The position numbers and the translations under genes are program-made. This document shows positions 23,717-34,630 of a stretch of 64,000 nucleotides of DNA, piece by piece. The notes below the pieces were generated by a model. That model saw nothing but the letters and a program-made list of their open reading frames with translations, did not search any database and was not told the DNA's origin. Each line of letters opens with the position of its first letter. Within the stretch, counting starts at the first letter, position 1. Source of the stretch: Welwitschia mirabilis (Eukaryota; Gnetophyta; Gnetopsida; Welwitschiales); the NCBI GenBank assembly GCA_051453625.1, contig JBOZIK010000001.1, positions 78,486,285 to 78,550,284 of the forward strand. Direction: 5' to 3'.

Positions 23717-26353
23717 TTAATTTCCATAACCAATTAAGTAACTTTANNNNNNNNNNCCTAGGAGTCATATATTGTGTGTTTCCCATGTCCGTTATGCAAT
23801 GATTACTATGCTAGCTACTATTACATTTTCACCACTTATCATATTAGCTTGGTCGTGTCTAAGATATATTTGTTTTTATTCATCTAATTTTGAATGTCCT
23901 ACTATTTTCTCATTCTCCAACAATCTACATAGAATATGAATGAATATTTACTACTAGAGGACTTTAGAACGTACTCTATCTCTTCAACTTAATGTGCTTA
24001 AGCTTTTCACTTAATTTAATCATAGGACATTCCACATTGTTTCTTCTGCATCTCCTAAGGTGTCATTTTTAATTTTTCCTTCTTTGGCTAAAAGCTTTTT
24101 CTTGCCTCCTATGCCTCTAGTTAACTCTATCCTAATTTGGACATATGTTCTTTATTTTCCTATATTATCTTAATTTTCAGCATGATTGTTATTTGTTTCA
24201 TTTTGTATTAGGTTAGCCTATATTTTTCTCCATTAATGATTTCCATATTAGTTTCCAAGGTCCATCAAAATCTTAATCGATTTCCTAAAATCTAATCTTC
24301 AACCTTTCATTGGTAAGAATGATATGAAAACTTACTCCTACGTTAATACTAGCTATGTGTTATTAATTAGAAATTACCATGCAATAATGTTAATTATACT
24401 ATTTGTCAAAAATTATCTTGGTTTCTTGAAGACATTTAAAACTTTAAATGCTTTATCTCATTTTATTTTAGCACTATTTGTCATGTTCAAAAGATAAAAA
24501 GAGTTCAATATTCAAATTTTTACTAAAAGATTATTTAACAAGCTCATATGCAATATCTAATTCTATGCTATTATATGGTGATATTTATTAGTAACTAGTA
24601 AAATAGAGGGTACTATAAATCCCTTAGTGGCTACTTATCTATTAAACTTTCTTTCATTTAATGACATTATCATTATTGCAAGTAGGAAATGATCATTCTT
24701 CTTAAAATGTCCAACATACATTGGCATGGATTAAGCTACTAAAGTTGAGTTCATTGTATTATCTATTTAACTTTGAGCATTCTTTCAACACTGCACCAGG
24801 ATTGGCTTTGGAATATAATGGCCTCTTTAATAACACCTTTAATCCAAAATCTAAAATTTGTTGAGCAAGGTACTTTTTAATTGACTCTTGTATCAAAAGA
24901 AAGAAGCAAAAGTCCATATGAGTTCTCTTCCACCACATACTCTTTCCTTTAAAGAACTTTCATTTAGCTTGGATATCTAGATATCCACTAGGATCCTTTC
25001 ATTTATGTTTTTAAAGTTTGTAAGGCACTAATTGAAAAGCCTTTTCTCTAAATTAGGTATAATAATACGAGGTTTAAATGGCTCTGTTTTTTTTACTTTT
25101 TGAACTGTTATAATCTATGTAATACTTATAAAAGTCATTTGACATAATATAAAAAATGATTCAAACATTATCTAGACTCATAAAAGGCTTTATTATTGAA
25201 AATAGAGTTTTACAGACAAAAAGTTTACTTTGCTAACTTAACCAAAAAACTTGTTGAAAGGTTTTTCATCTTAACATTATTTAAGATCTTTGTCCTTACC
25301 TTGAAATTTCAAAATTTTAACTTCTAGAACTTAATTATTTTGTGCATAATGATGAATAACAGAGTTTTATGGACAAAAGGTTTACTTTGCTAAGTTAACT
25401 AAAAAAGTTATTGAGAGGTTTCCCATCTTAATATCATTTAAGCTGAAAATGTTTAAATTTGTTCTTACCTTGAAATGTCAATATTTTAACTTCCAGAACT
25501 TAATTATTTTGTTCTTAATGATGAAAAATATACCTTTCCATCTCTTCTCATTGGTATCTTTTAAGGTCAATTTTGCTACCTTAAAATTTTCCCCTCAATT
25601 CTCAAACTCCAACAATGGATAATGATTTGATACTAAGTTAGTCTAAGGTAATTTTAAGTTAAGAGAAATGGAAAAAATTAATAAATATTTATTATCTAAC
25701 TGAAAAATCTTATCTCTAATTATGATAAAGTCATGGATTTTAATGAAAATGATTCAAACAAAGTAGTAACTAAAAATATTTGTGGTAAGCCAAATGATAG
25801 CTTGGATCTATATAGACCTATCTTATGTAGTAACATATATCATTAACACAATATTCTAGACATCATTATCATTTTGACAGTCACCATTCACACTTCCTAG
25901 TAATCTTACAAAAATTCTTTAAAGCCAAATATGATAACCATAAAGATGTTTTCGTGTTCAAAATTACATTGTCATATGAATATTATGCTTAAACTTATTA
26001 TTATATTTTTCAACATGTATATTAAAAGGCTTGAGGAAGAAAGAGTAAATCATAGATGGATATCTAATAAATTCAAGGTTTTGTATGTTACTGCCAAGTA
26101 TGTTGTAGTCATACAATAATAGGCCCAAAGTAAAAGTAAAGAGAGTGTCATTATTCCACAAGGAGCATGTAAATGATATTAAAGCTATAAAGTTTAGTTG
26201 TTAAATAAAGATTACAAAATTGAAAGTTTTAAGGTGAAATTCAATACTTTAAGAGTGACAAGGGATTTATCTAATGATTACGTAAAGTAATAAAAATGTT
26301 AAATCTAACATATGTTTAATTCTACATGTTAAAGCTAATCATGATTTCAGTTA
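23717..26353. other. Non-coding AT-rich stretch, no gene recognised
   Basis: No motif-bearing frame was found on either strand. The only structure is the tandem duplication at 25201-25530. A 10-N gap lies at 23747-23756. Confidence 0.5.
25201..25530 (+). repeat. Tandem duplication of about 160-170 bp
   Basis: Unit one (25201-25357) and unit two (25358 to about 25530) share AGAGTTTTA..GACAAAA, GTTTACTTTGCTAA, CATCTTAA, CCTTGAAAT and GAACTTAATTATTTTGT in the same order, with scattered substitutions and a small insertion in unit two. No gap lies nearby, so this is a genomic duplication. Confidence 0.8.
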
Positions 26354-27533
26354 TGTATTATACCCCACATTTTGTAACCTTAATTAGTAAATGTAATTAA
26401 ATGATCATGAGATACATTTTGGTAGTAAATTTTTAATAGAAACTCCTTTTCTTGTGAGAATTTGTAGCCTTATAATTAAGAATCTGTTATGTTTGTTATG
26501 TCAAAAATATATTTTGAATTATAGATACTTATAAGGTTACTAAATTAATTGATCTTAGTTTTGGTAATTTTATTATTGTATGTAAATCTAACAATAATGA
26601 TAATTATGAGAATTTTAATAAGAAAAAAAATTAATAAACAAATGATATTCAACTATTAATACTAAACAAATCTGTTTATGATAAGTTATTTCATTTACAT
26701 GTTTAAATTGAAAAATTTACATGAAGGTGTAAAATAATAATAAAATGTCTACATAGATGATACGTGACATTTTTATTTTAGTAATTTATTCACATGCCTT
26801 ATTCAAATCTAAAAATAAAAGAAGAAAAAGTAAAATTACTGAGCAAAAGTAAAAGAATAATAAGTAGGTAAATTAAGAGGACTATGTTCAACAATAATAA
26901 TTTCTTACATTTAAGTATGACATCTTCTTGTGATTTGTGTTGTTAATGTGATGGAACATAAGAGTGTAACCATGTAAATAAGAACATGCACTCTTATCCA
27001 TAAATCAAAAAGGATAAATAAGTAGAATTTATTTTACCATGTTGATATTTGTGAAAGTACTTTATGCATAAAATATTATTTTTCTTGTTGCGGCTATTTT
27101 GAAACTGGTGCATTTGTTCTTTCAATGCATTTTATACATTGTTTAAAACATGTTTTGGATTGATTATAAGCCTACAAAGGATAAAGAAGGAACTAGTAGG
27201 ATGAAATAATGCATGTAATTAATCTAATTAATTAAAGCAACCAGATTACTCATCCTAATTACGTGCATTGTTCATAATAAAATTTTCTTTTGTCATTCAT
27301 ACATCACTTTCACTTCTTACACAAATTCATTCAACTTCTACATAAGCTCATCCAATTTATCATTGATCAATCTTGTCATTTGTGATTCATATGTCCATGT
27401 CACTTTTACACAAGCTCATCCAACATGTCATTCATCAATGTTATCAACAAAAAGTGATTTCTTTACCTTATGGGTAAAATGATATGAATGCTTTTTAACC
27501 AATTAGATCAAGAATTTTTGGTACACTATTTAT

Positions 27534-27543
27534 CTATAAATAG
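27534..27543 (+). promoter_or_regulatory. TATA box of the lone gypsy LTR
   Basis: CTATAAATAG lies 35 bp downstream of an AACCAAT element (about 27498) and roughly 1.2 kb into the LTR. Position and sequence fit the U3/R promoter of an LTR. Confidence 0.55.
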
Positions 27544-27840
27544 AGTCCTTTCTTTTCTTCTTAAGATAATTTCTATTCTTTAAGTAAGTTGATGCTATCA
27601 AAATTTCTTCTCAATCTTTCATCCTCTTGAGTGTGGAGATTGGAGCTTGGAGCTTAAAGCTTGGAAGCTTGAAAGCTTAGAGCTAAGATCTTAGAGCTTA
27701 GAACTTTTTAAAATCTTCATCAAGAATCATCAATCTTTTACCTCAAAGTAGGTTCCTCTTTCATAAGAACTTTAGCTCTATGTTAATAGTTTTGCATTAG
27801 GCCTATGCATTATAATACCAATATATTATCTATGTTATTC

Positions 27841-28095
27841 CTCCCAGTGGCTGAGACTAAGATGAGGGAGATATTTGAGGGATCTCTTCATATGTTTAGT
27901 TAAAGGGGCTACCCATGAAGATATTTCCCTCCCATTGGCTGATACTAAGATGAGGAGAGATTTGAGGGATCTCTTTACATACTTAGTTGATGGATCTACT
28001 AATGCTTTTATATATATATTTATATTCTTCCCTCCCATTAGCGTAGATTAAGATGAGAGAGAGAGTCGAGGGACCTCTTAACATGCTCAGCTTTT
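27841..28095 (+). repeat. Three imperfect tandem units of 90-100 bp inside the LTR
   Basis: Units start at 27841, 27929 and 28031 with CCTCCCA(G/T)T, then GACTAAGATGAG or close variants, GAG(G)GA(T/C)CTCTT and a (T/C)TTAG/CTCAG word. They lie downstream of the TATA box, so within the transcribed leader of the LTR. Confidence 0.7.
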
Positions 28096-28183
28096 ACGTA
28101 TCTAATGGATAATTTTTGCCAAGTAACTAGGGGGTTCCCTGTAAAATTTGGATAACTGTGTTGATTTTACATTACATCATTTT

Positions 28184-28300
28184 AAATGCATTTTTGAGTA
28201 TGCCTTGTGGCATATTAAATGCATTTCTGAGTTGCCTTGTTGCATAAGGAATGCATTTTTGAGTTGCATGATATTATTGAGTTTAGTCATTGCATTTTTA
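28184..28300 (+). repeat. Short tandem repeat (about 32-bp unit) inside the LTR
   Basis: AATGCATTT(T/C)TGAGT recurs at 28184, 28218 and 28250, followed by GCCTTGTTGCATAAGG-like sequence in the first two units, then a weaker fourth copy near 28290. Confidence 0.6.
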
Positions 28301-28769
28301 CATTACCTTTATAGTGAATCATGTGCTTGATCACTACATGCCGACTGTTACAGACTACCTTGATCTATCATACACTTATGCATATCGGTGAAGATGGGAA
28401 TGAGGTCTAAGATAGAACTACATGTGGTATGAACTTCTCTAGATGAGGATACGTAGGCGTCATTGCTTGGCTGTTAATGCAACCAACCATTTGACTGCAA
28501 CTCACACACCCCTCTGGTATGTTCCTGAATGAGATTTTTTTCAAATAATCATAAGATTGGATGTGTTGTTAATTAGGTGAGCTATCCTCATAGAGTTATC
28601 TTAAGATGTATCCTGTGGAATTTGAGAGGTAGTCTCTTGGTTACATACAAATTGATCTGCTACAACAATTAATTAAATTTTATAATTCAATTTTGTTTTA
28701 AATTAAAATTTAAAAAAATATTCATGCTTTTCGTGCTTCTTAAGTCCAGCCTAAGATCGGGTTGTGACA

Positions 28770-30379
28770 AGATGGGATAAGTGAATGAGTTTCATCAAAA
28801 AAATTTAAACCAAATAACAGAATTAAAAAGCATAATAAAATATCTTACCAAGATAATTTGATCACCCAACCTAGGTACGTCCATACAAAGAGGGTAGCTT
28901 TCTCTCACACCTCTGGAGATTCTTGACCTACAAAAAAAATACTGGTTTTTTGATGCACCATCAACCTTACAATAATGAGATTCCTCTCGCAAGGTAGCAC
29001 TCTCTTTCCCATATGAAAATAATGGTTTTTTAAGATGCACCACAAACCTTACACTAATGAAAGTTCCCTTGCAAGGTATCAGTTTCTTTCTCACAAGGAA
29101 ATAGTGGTTTTCTAGGCACATCACAATCTTATAATAATGAGAGTCTTCTTGTAAGATAGCACTCCCTTCCTCATAGGGAAATAATGGTTTTGTAACTCAC
29201 CACTAATCTTACTATAAAGAAAGTACTCACAAGCATAATATCAATGCACACCCATACAAGGGTTACCTTATAATGAGTTTGATTCAATATAAGAACGGAC
29301 TTATAATAATATTCAAAAATAAGACAGTCCAACAATGTAAGATTCACAAATACAAAAATAACAAAAAGCCTAAAAAATGTAGCTTAGAAGAGATCTTGAT
29401 TTCCTTATTGTTATTATTATCACAAGTGCAAGAGAATGATGCAGTAATCTAGGATTCAAGGAAAAATGATGAAGACATTGTAAGCTCCTTTATAATGATA
29501 ACCTTGATCCTTCATGAGATGTTCCTATCACTACTGTGATCTTCATTTTATACAAGATGCATTTGTTACATTCCATAGGTGCATGATATTTCTATTTAAG
29601 TTGTGATCATTAAAGTACCAAGAGATCTAATTTGTTTCATGATCTCATCCATTTATACTGTTAAAGGAAAAAAACTAGTTGTTTTACCTTCAATAGTAGT
29701 CATTTAAACTTTGTAACCATTATGTAATAGATAGGTAATTTCCAGGTTTTAGACACGCATCTTCATTTTTAATTGATGTGAACTTTGGTTTAAGACATCT
29801 TTAAATTTGTATATGTCTACTAACAGTCAAACGTATTCACCTTATAAACAACTTTAGTAAACTTACCCAGATTTTGATGAAAATTGGTCTGTATAATCTT
29901 TGGGCCTATAGAAGCATAAATGTACAATGTAAAAATTAATAGCTCACCTAAAATGTAAACTATTAGTCAAAATGCAAAATAACTCTATTACCTCTTTTAG
30001 GTTAGTATAGACGTCTTCAAACATGTAAACATCTTCATCTATGTCAAGTTTAACTATCAGCACAGTTGTCTTTGATGAAATAGTTATCTTTAGCCTATAA
30101 TTTGAACGCTAATACATCTGATATGTCTTTAATATGTAGACATCTTCATCAGATATGTCTTGAATTCCCTAGACATCTTCATCATAGACATCTTCCATTT
30201 TGTATACGTCTTCTGATAATTGATTTGGCAATTCAACAACTGAGCCTTTTCATGAAATATCATCTTTAAACATCTGTCATCGACTTATTCTCATCATGTC
30301 TAGATTTTCTTTGCAATGATCTATCTACATAATGATACAAAATATTTGACAAGTGGAATCATCAAAACTAGATTTACCA
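28770..30379 (-). repeat. 3' LTR of the pol-less copia element (minus strand)
   Basis: Colinear with 34631-36252: shared blocks include CTCACACCTCT near 28905 and 34780, and CATCAACCTTACA near 28968 and 34840. On the minus strand it starts TGGTAAATCTAG at 30379, right after the purine tract. The homologous end GATCCTCA is missing; homology stops around 28770-28780, where the lone gypsy LTR ends. AGACATCTTC/AGACGTCT words are dense from 29780 to 30200. Confidence 0.8.
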
Positions 30380-30380
30380 G

Positions 30381-30400
30381 TAATCTCCTCCTTTTTGATG
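30381..30400 (-). promoter_or_regulatory. Polypurine tract of the pol-less copia element
   Basis: On the minus strand CATCAAAAAGGAGGAGATTA precedes the LTR start TGGTAAATC. It resembles the CATCAAAAAGGGGGAG tract of the first copia element. Confidence 0.7.
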
Positions 30401-30479
30401 ATGTTCAAAACTTTTTAAATCTCGTTAGTGCAATCTAATTCAAACAACTAAAGTTAGCTACTCATATTCTAGAGTAATG

Positions 30480-31890
30480 CACATCATCAATTTTTGCAAT
30501 AATATTGGAAAAATATGATATTAGCCACTTCAAAAAAAAATAAAATCGTTTAGATAATTTAATAGATAAACTATGATATTAGCCAATTGAATAAGCATGC
30601 AGAGTAAGAAAGGAATAACAAACATTTAATAATTTTATTAACAATTAATCAAGTGATATATGCTAACAAAAAATGTTCCAATAATAGAATCAAATCATGG
30701 AATTTAACTTGTATCGATAATATATTATGAAAAATATGCTTATGGTAATAAACTAATTAAAATTTAGAACATGTCATAATAGAAATGTATTATATAACAA
30801 TAAAAATCATAGCACAACATTTTAGAAATATGCTAAAAAACATGATATTAAGACATGAGAGTGTGCCAATAGAAAACATGTGCTAACAAACAACAATGGT
30901 AGAAAATAATAAATAACATTAATGTGTGCCAACTAATCATGAGTAATCATCAACAAACAATGATGACACTTAGGGATCCAATCCAATATCTCATAGACAA
31001 GAACTTCAAGCCACTAATAAGATGTCCTCAAGCTGAAATGTTGACATGCCCAAATGAAATGCATTGATTTACCACTGATTTATCAAAAGTTCTTCCACTT
31101 TTGAACAGCAGAGAAAAAGACCTAATCATTAAGAGCAGAGTCATTCATATAATGTTCACCTTGACCTTCATTGTCACTATTGTCACTATCATAAGTGGTG
31201 GAGGTTTTTTGGGTGTAGGATGAGGATGATGTAGGTAGTGGAATATGGCACTTCATAGAAGAGCAATGAGATGTCATACCTAGGCTTTCATAGGCCTATC
31301 TCCTCATATGTTGATACTTTGAGGAGTTATGGACATCCCAAAAAGGCTAGCAATGGGGGTCTCTACAAAGGATGGAGGTAATTACACAAGAGAAATGGGT
31401 GGCATCTGAATAGGCTTAATGTGAGATGGTGGTGATGATGGTTGATGTAATAGGAATGAGAATGTGGATGTGGAAGTGATTGAACTATGGAACAAGGTGA
31501 AGGTGGTTAAGTAGAATGCCAAACTGGAATCTTATGACATGAGCAGCAAAATATGAAAGGTAGTGCATCCTAGCTCTTGGACTCTATCTTCTATTGTGGC
31601 TTCCTCTGCTATGATGAACTGGGAGCCTATTGCTCTTCTTACACCTATGCCTCCATGGGACTCAGGTACTCCCCTTAAGTCTTTACCTCATCTCCAGATG
31701 AATCCTCCATAGAATCACTATCAACTGCTCTATTGAATTCATATCCTGTATCATGTGAAGCTGTAGGTGTTGCTTCTTATTCTAATTATTTTTGCAAGAT
31801 ATATGAAAAAACTATCAAAAATCAACTAAAATGTAAGAAACAATGAGAAATGTGCACCTGTGCAATGAAAAAATTTATTCTTACTTGTTG
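30480..31890 (-). pseudogene. Degenerate frame between the palindrome array and the 3' LTR
   Basis: Position is that of the env-like frame of the first copia element. On the minus strand an acidic piece (VDSDSMEDSSGDEVKT) is readable near 31730-31680, followed by serine/proline-rich segments. No conserved motif of the env-like frame could be confirmed, and stops are frequent. The purine-tract-proximal half (30480-30980) shows nothing coding. Calling it env-like is by position only. Confidence 0.3.
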
Positions 31891-32340
31891 TTTAGATGTC
31901 TCATGAATCTGAGATGTCTTGGTAGTGAAGTTAGTCAAAATAAGCCCTACAAAATCTTCTAAGAGAGACACCTGTTAAGTGGAGACTTGAAAATAAGATT
32001 TGATGGTCCCTTTTCCAAATAAAAAGGTTAAAACCCTAGCTTTTTGATGTGTTTTATTTTCTGCAATAGTACAGTCAAGAAATTTACAATCTGAAAGATG
32101 TCTAAAATGTAAAAAGTAGATGTCTACAAACTCAAAGACGTCTTCTGTTAAAAAATTTCTAATACATTTTCTTGCTTTCAAAACAACTACAAAATTTAAG
32201 ATGTCTATTTTGAAAAAATAAAAATAGTGTACCTGTCCTTCGAAGACATCTACAAAAGTTAAAACATCTTCTTTTAAGACATCTACAAATCTCAAGACTT
32301 CTCATAAAAAACCATCTATAAAACTGAAGATGTCTACAAT
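31890..32340 (-). repeat. Array of AGACGTCT-type palindromes in the internal region
   Basis: Contains an exact AGACGTCT at 32136-32143 and many AGATGTCT/AGACATCT variants spaced 20-60 bp. The same words fill part of both LTRs (exact copies 30009-30016 and 35702-35709). Where the LTRs differ, AGACGTCT in one reads AGACATCT in the other, the change expected from loss of a methylated CG. Confidence 0.75.
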
Positions 32341-32874
32341 GAAAGTTCCAGAAACATAGAAAAATTCTACGATTAATGCAATCATAATAATAACACTTTG
32401 AAAAAGTAACATAACAAGTACATTATTGAACTTTTACTACTACAACTAATAATAATCTTAACTCAGAAGATAATTGTAATGAGTAGTTAAGAATTTTAGA
32501 AGATATTACCTATTTAGTTATCTAATTAGGGAAGGCCCAATCCATAAGTTCCTACACTGCTTTATATATCTTTCAGTACCTTGAGACTTTATGGTCACAT
32601 CACCAAGTAGATCGATGGTATCTTGCATCATGATGGCTTTATTGTACCTTTTATGCTATATTGAGTTATATGCTTCATAGATTGAATGCCTTCCAACCTA
32701 GAAGTACCTCTTACTATTTCCCTTTTAATCAAGTTCTCATTTTCATGTCAATTCTTTGCTTCTCCTATTTTTCATAATAGACACTTGGTTTCATTATTAG
32801 AAGTATGTTGTAAGTTAGTCTATGTTAAAAGTGATAGTTTTTACTTTTTGTAGCCAAAATTTTCTTATTTTTCC

Positions 32875-34600
32875 TTAAATAAAGTGATATACCATTCTAC
32901 TAATGCTCTTGGCATTGTTAGTATAATATTTGTTTTTAAATTTCATTGGACATATATATTGATAATGACCTCTATTATGACAGTAATAGAAAATAATATT
33001 ATTTGTAAATGCTAAACATTCATACTTTGGCTTATAATTCCATTTGTCAATTAAAGAGGCTGAAGTACTAGCTAAGATTCCATTGTGTCCCAAGCAAGCC
33101 ACTCTTGTCATTTGAAACTTATACACTACCCAAGAATGATATTCAAAGTATCCTTACCTTATGTAAAGTTTTCATTGATTTTCTTTAAATATAATAGTTT
33201 ATGCCTTACATGCTCCAAATTACATGTTAGTCTACTAACCTCAACTTTAAGAGTTAAGGTCCAGAAGATAATTCATTACAAACATTCTTTTCTTATTCAT
33301 AAGCTTCTTCATGAATATGAAGTAATTTTTTCTTTTTGGTACATAATTTTCGTGGTTTAACAAACTCTTCAGAAATAGATCCTACCTTTCTTAAAGACCC
33401 ATACCTATATCATATTCACTTTCTAAATCATACTCTTCTTCTGTTTCATCATCTCAATCTTGAAAGTGTGTAATAGCCATATAGTGAGGATACGATTTCT
33501 CATCATTAGATGTTTCTTATTCCATTGTTTCTTCATCATCATTCCATCCTATAAATAATAATTTCTTCTTCTTTGGCTCTTTTCTTTATTTCTTTTCCTA
33601 CATTCTATTAGCAATAGAACATTCTGAGGCTATATGTCTGCGTCCTCCACATAACCAACATTCTACTTTGGATAAATCCTAAAAAGAAGTATTACTAGAA
33701 GACTTACCTTTAAACTTACCTTTTCATTTAATCTGGAAGGTTTTCTAAATTCATCTCTTTTGTTATACTTATAAGAAAGAAGTATTTTTACTCTCCTTAT
33801 GATAAGTGTAAGTTATTCATTTACTTCATCACTAGAGTAATCTTCTTTCTATTATTCCTTTTCCTTTCCTTTTGAACTCTATTTTGTGCTTTAACTTGCC
33901 TTAAGTGCAATGGGTTTTTCTTTTAATGCTTCATCTTGTATGAGATTCATCTCATGTCCAGTAAGAAGACTTTGTATCTCTTCTATCTTCATGGTGTTGA
34001 AATCTCTTGACTCTTTCATAGCTATAGTTTTGGATTTGTATTTAGGGGTTAGAGATCTAATAACTTTTTGTATTACATTTGCTTCTAGAATGCATTCTCC
34101 AATGCCTCATATTGCATTCATAATGTTGAAAACTCTAGTAAAGTACTCGTGAACTCTTTTTCCATGGTTTATCTTGAGATTCTCAAATTGATACATCCAT
34201 ATGAGAAGCTTTGATTATTTGATAATAGAGGTTCCTTCATATGTTCCAACAAGAACATTCCAAATCTCTTGTGCTATATAGTAACCTACTATTCTATTAA
34301 ACTATTTTATTGTTAAAGCATAATAAAGTGTATTTCTGGCTTTATAATCGTACATAAAAGCAACTTTCTATTTATATTCCCAATCTATTATTTTCTTAAT
34401 CTACGTGATGTTTTACCTGTAACATCTGTTACAGTTTCCTTAGGATTTGTATATCCTTCTTCTATGCTTTGCTATACCTGAAACTCAAAAATTGTAAATA
34501 AACTTACATCCTCATCTTCCAATAGGCATAGTTTATTCCATTAAAGAGCAAAGGTCAAATGGATGGAATCCCTTCTATTTTTCACTTAAGAAAGTTACTT
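32875..34600 (-). pseudogene. copia gag of the pol-less element, degenerate
   Basis: Read on the minus strand, the UBN2-type capsid is clear: AQEIWNVLVGTYEGTS, YQFENLKINHGKRVHEYFTR, VIRSLTPKYKSKTIAM and MKIEEIQSLLTGHEMNL (about 34290-33930). A first zinc knuckle is intact, CWLCGGRRHIASEC near 33625-33660. A second lies in the open stretch 33126-32875 as FYYCHNRGHYQYIC, its first Cys replaced by Phe. Two knuckles match the gag layout of the first copia element. In-frame stops, for example near 34300 and 34230, make it a pseudogene. The frame ends shortly after the second knuckle; a protease should follow but does not. Confidence 0.8.
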
Positions 34601-34616
34601 ACTTTTATAAGTACTT

Positions 34617-34628
34617 GCTCTGATATCA
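34617..34628 (-). promoter_or_regulatory. Primer binding site of the pol-less copia element
   Basis: TGATATCAGAGC on the minus strand, two bases after the LTR end, is one base off TGGTATCAGAGC, the site for initiator tRNA-Met used by plant copia elements. Confidence 0.8.
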
Positions 34629-34630
34629 CT

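Larger units (their letters stand above)
26354..28769 (+). repeat. Lone LTR of a chromovirus-type gypsy element
   Basis: Its first 1.1 kb matches, in reverse orientation, the LTR beside the chromovirus remnant at 61132-62874. It starts TGTATTATACCCC, the equivalent of TATATTATACCCC next to the polypurine tract of that element, and ends ..GGGTTGTGACA, a common ending of such LTRs. A CCAAT box (about 27499) and CTATAAATAG (27534-27543) lie mid-way as expected for an LTR promoter. No internal region adjoins either side, so it is solo or truncated; the five bases on the two sides (AGTTA, AGATG) do not form a target-site duplication. Confidence 0.7.

Noticed and set aside
27835-28038. Minus-strand frame with an internal repeat (SLKSLLILVSANGRE and similar)
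   Set aside because: The repeat comes from the tandem array inside the gypsy LTR; no protein family fits.
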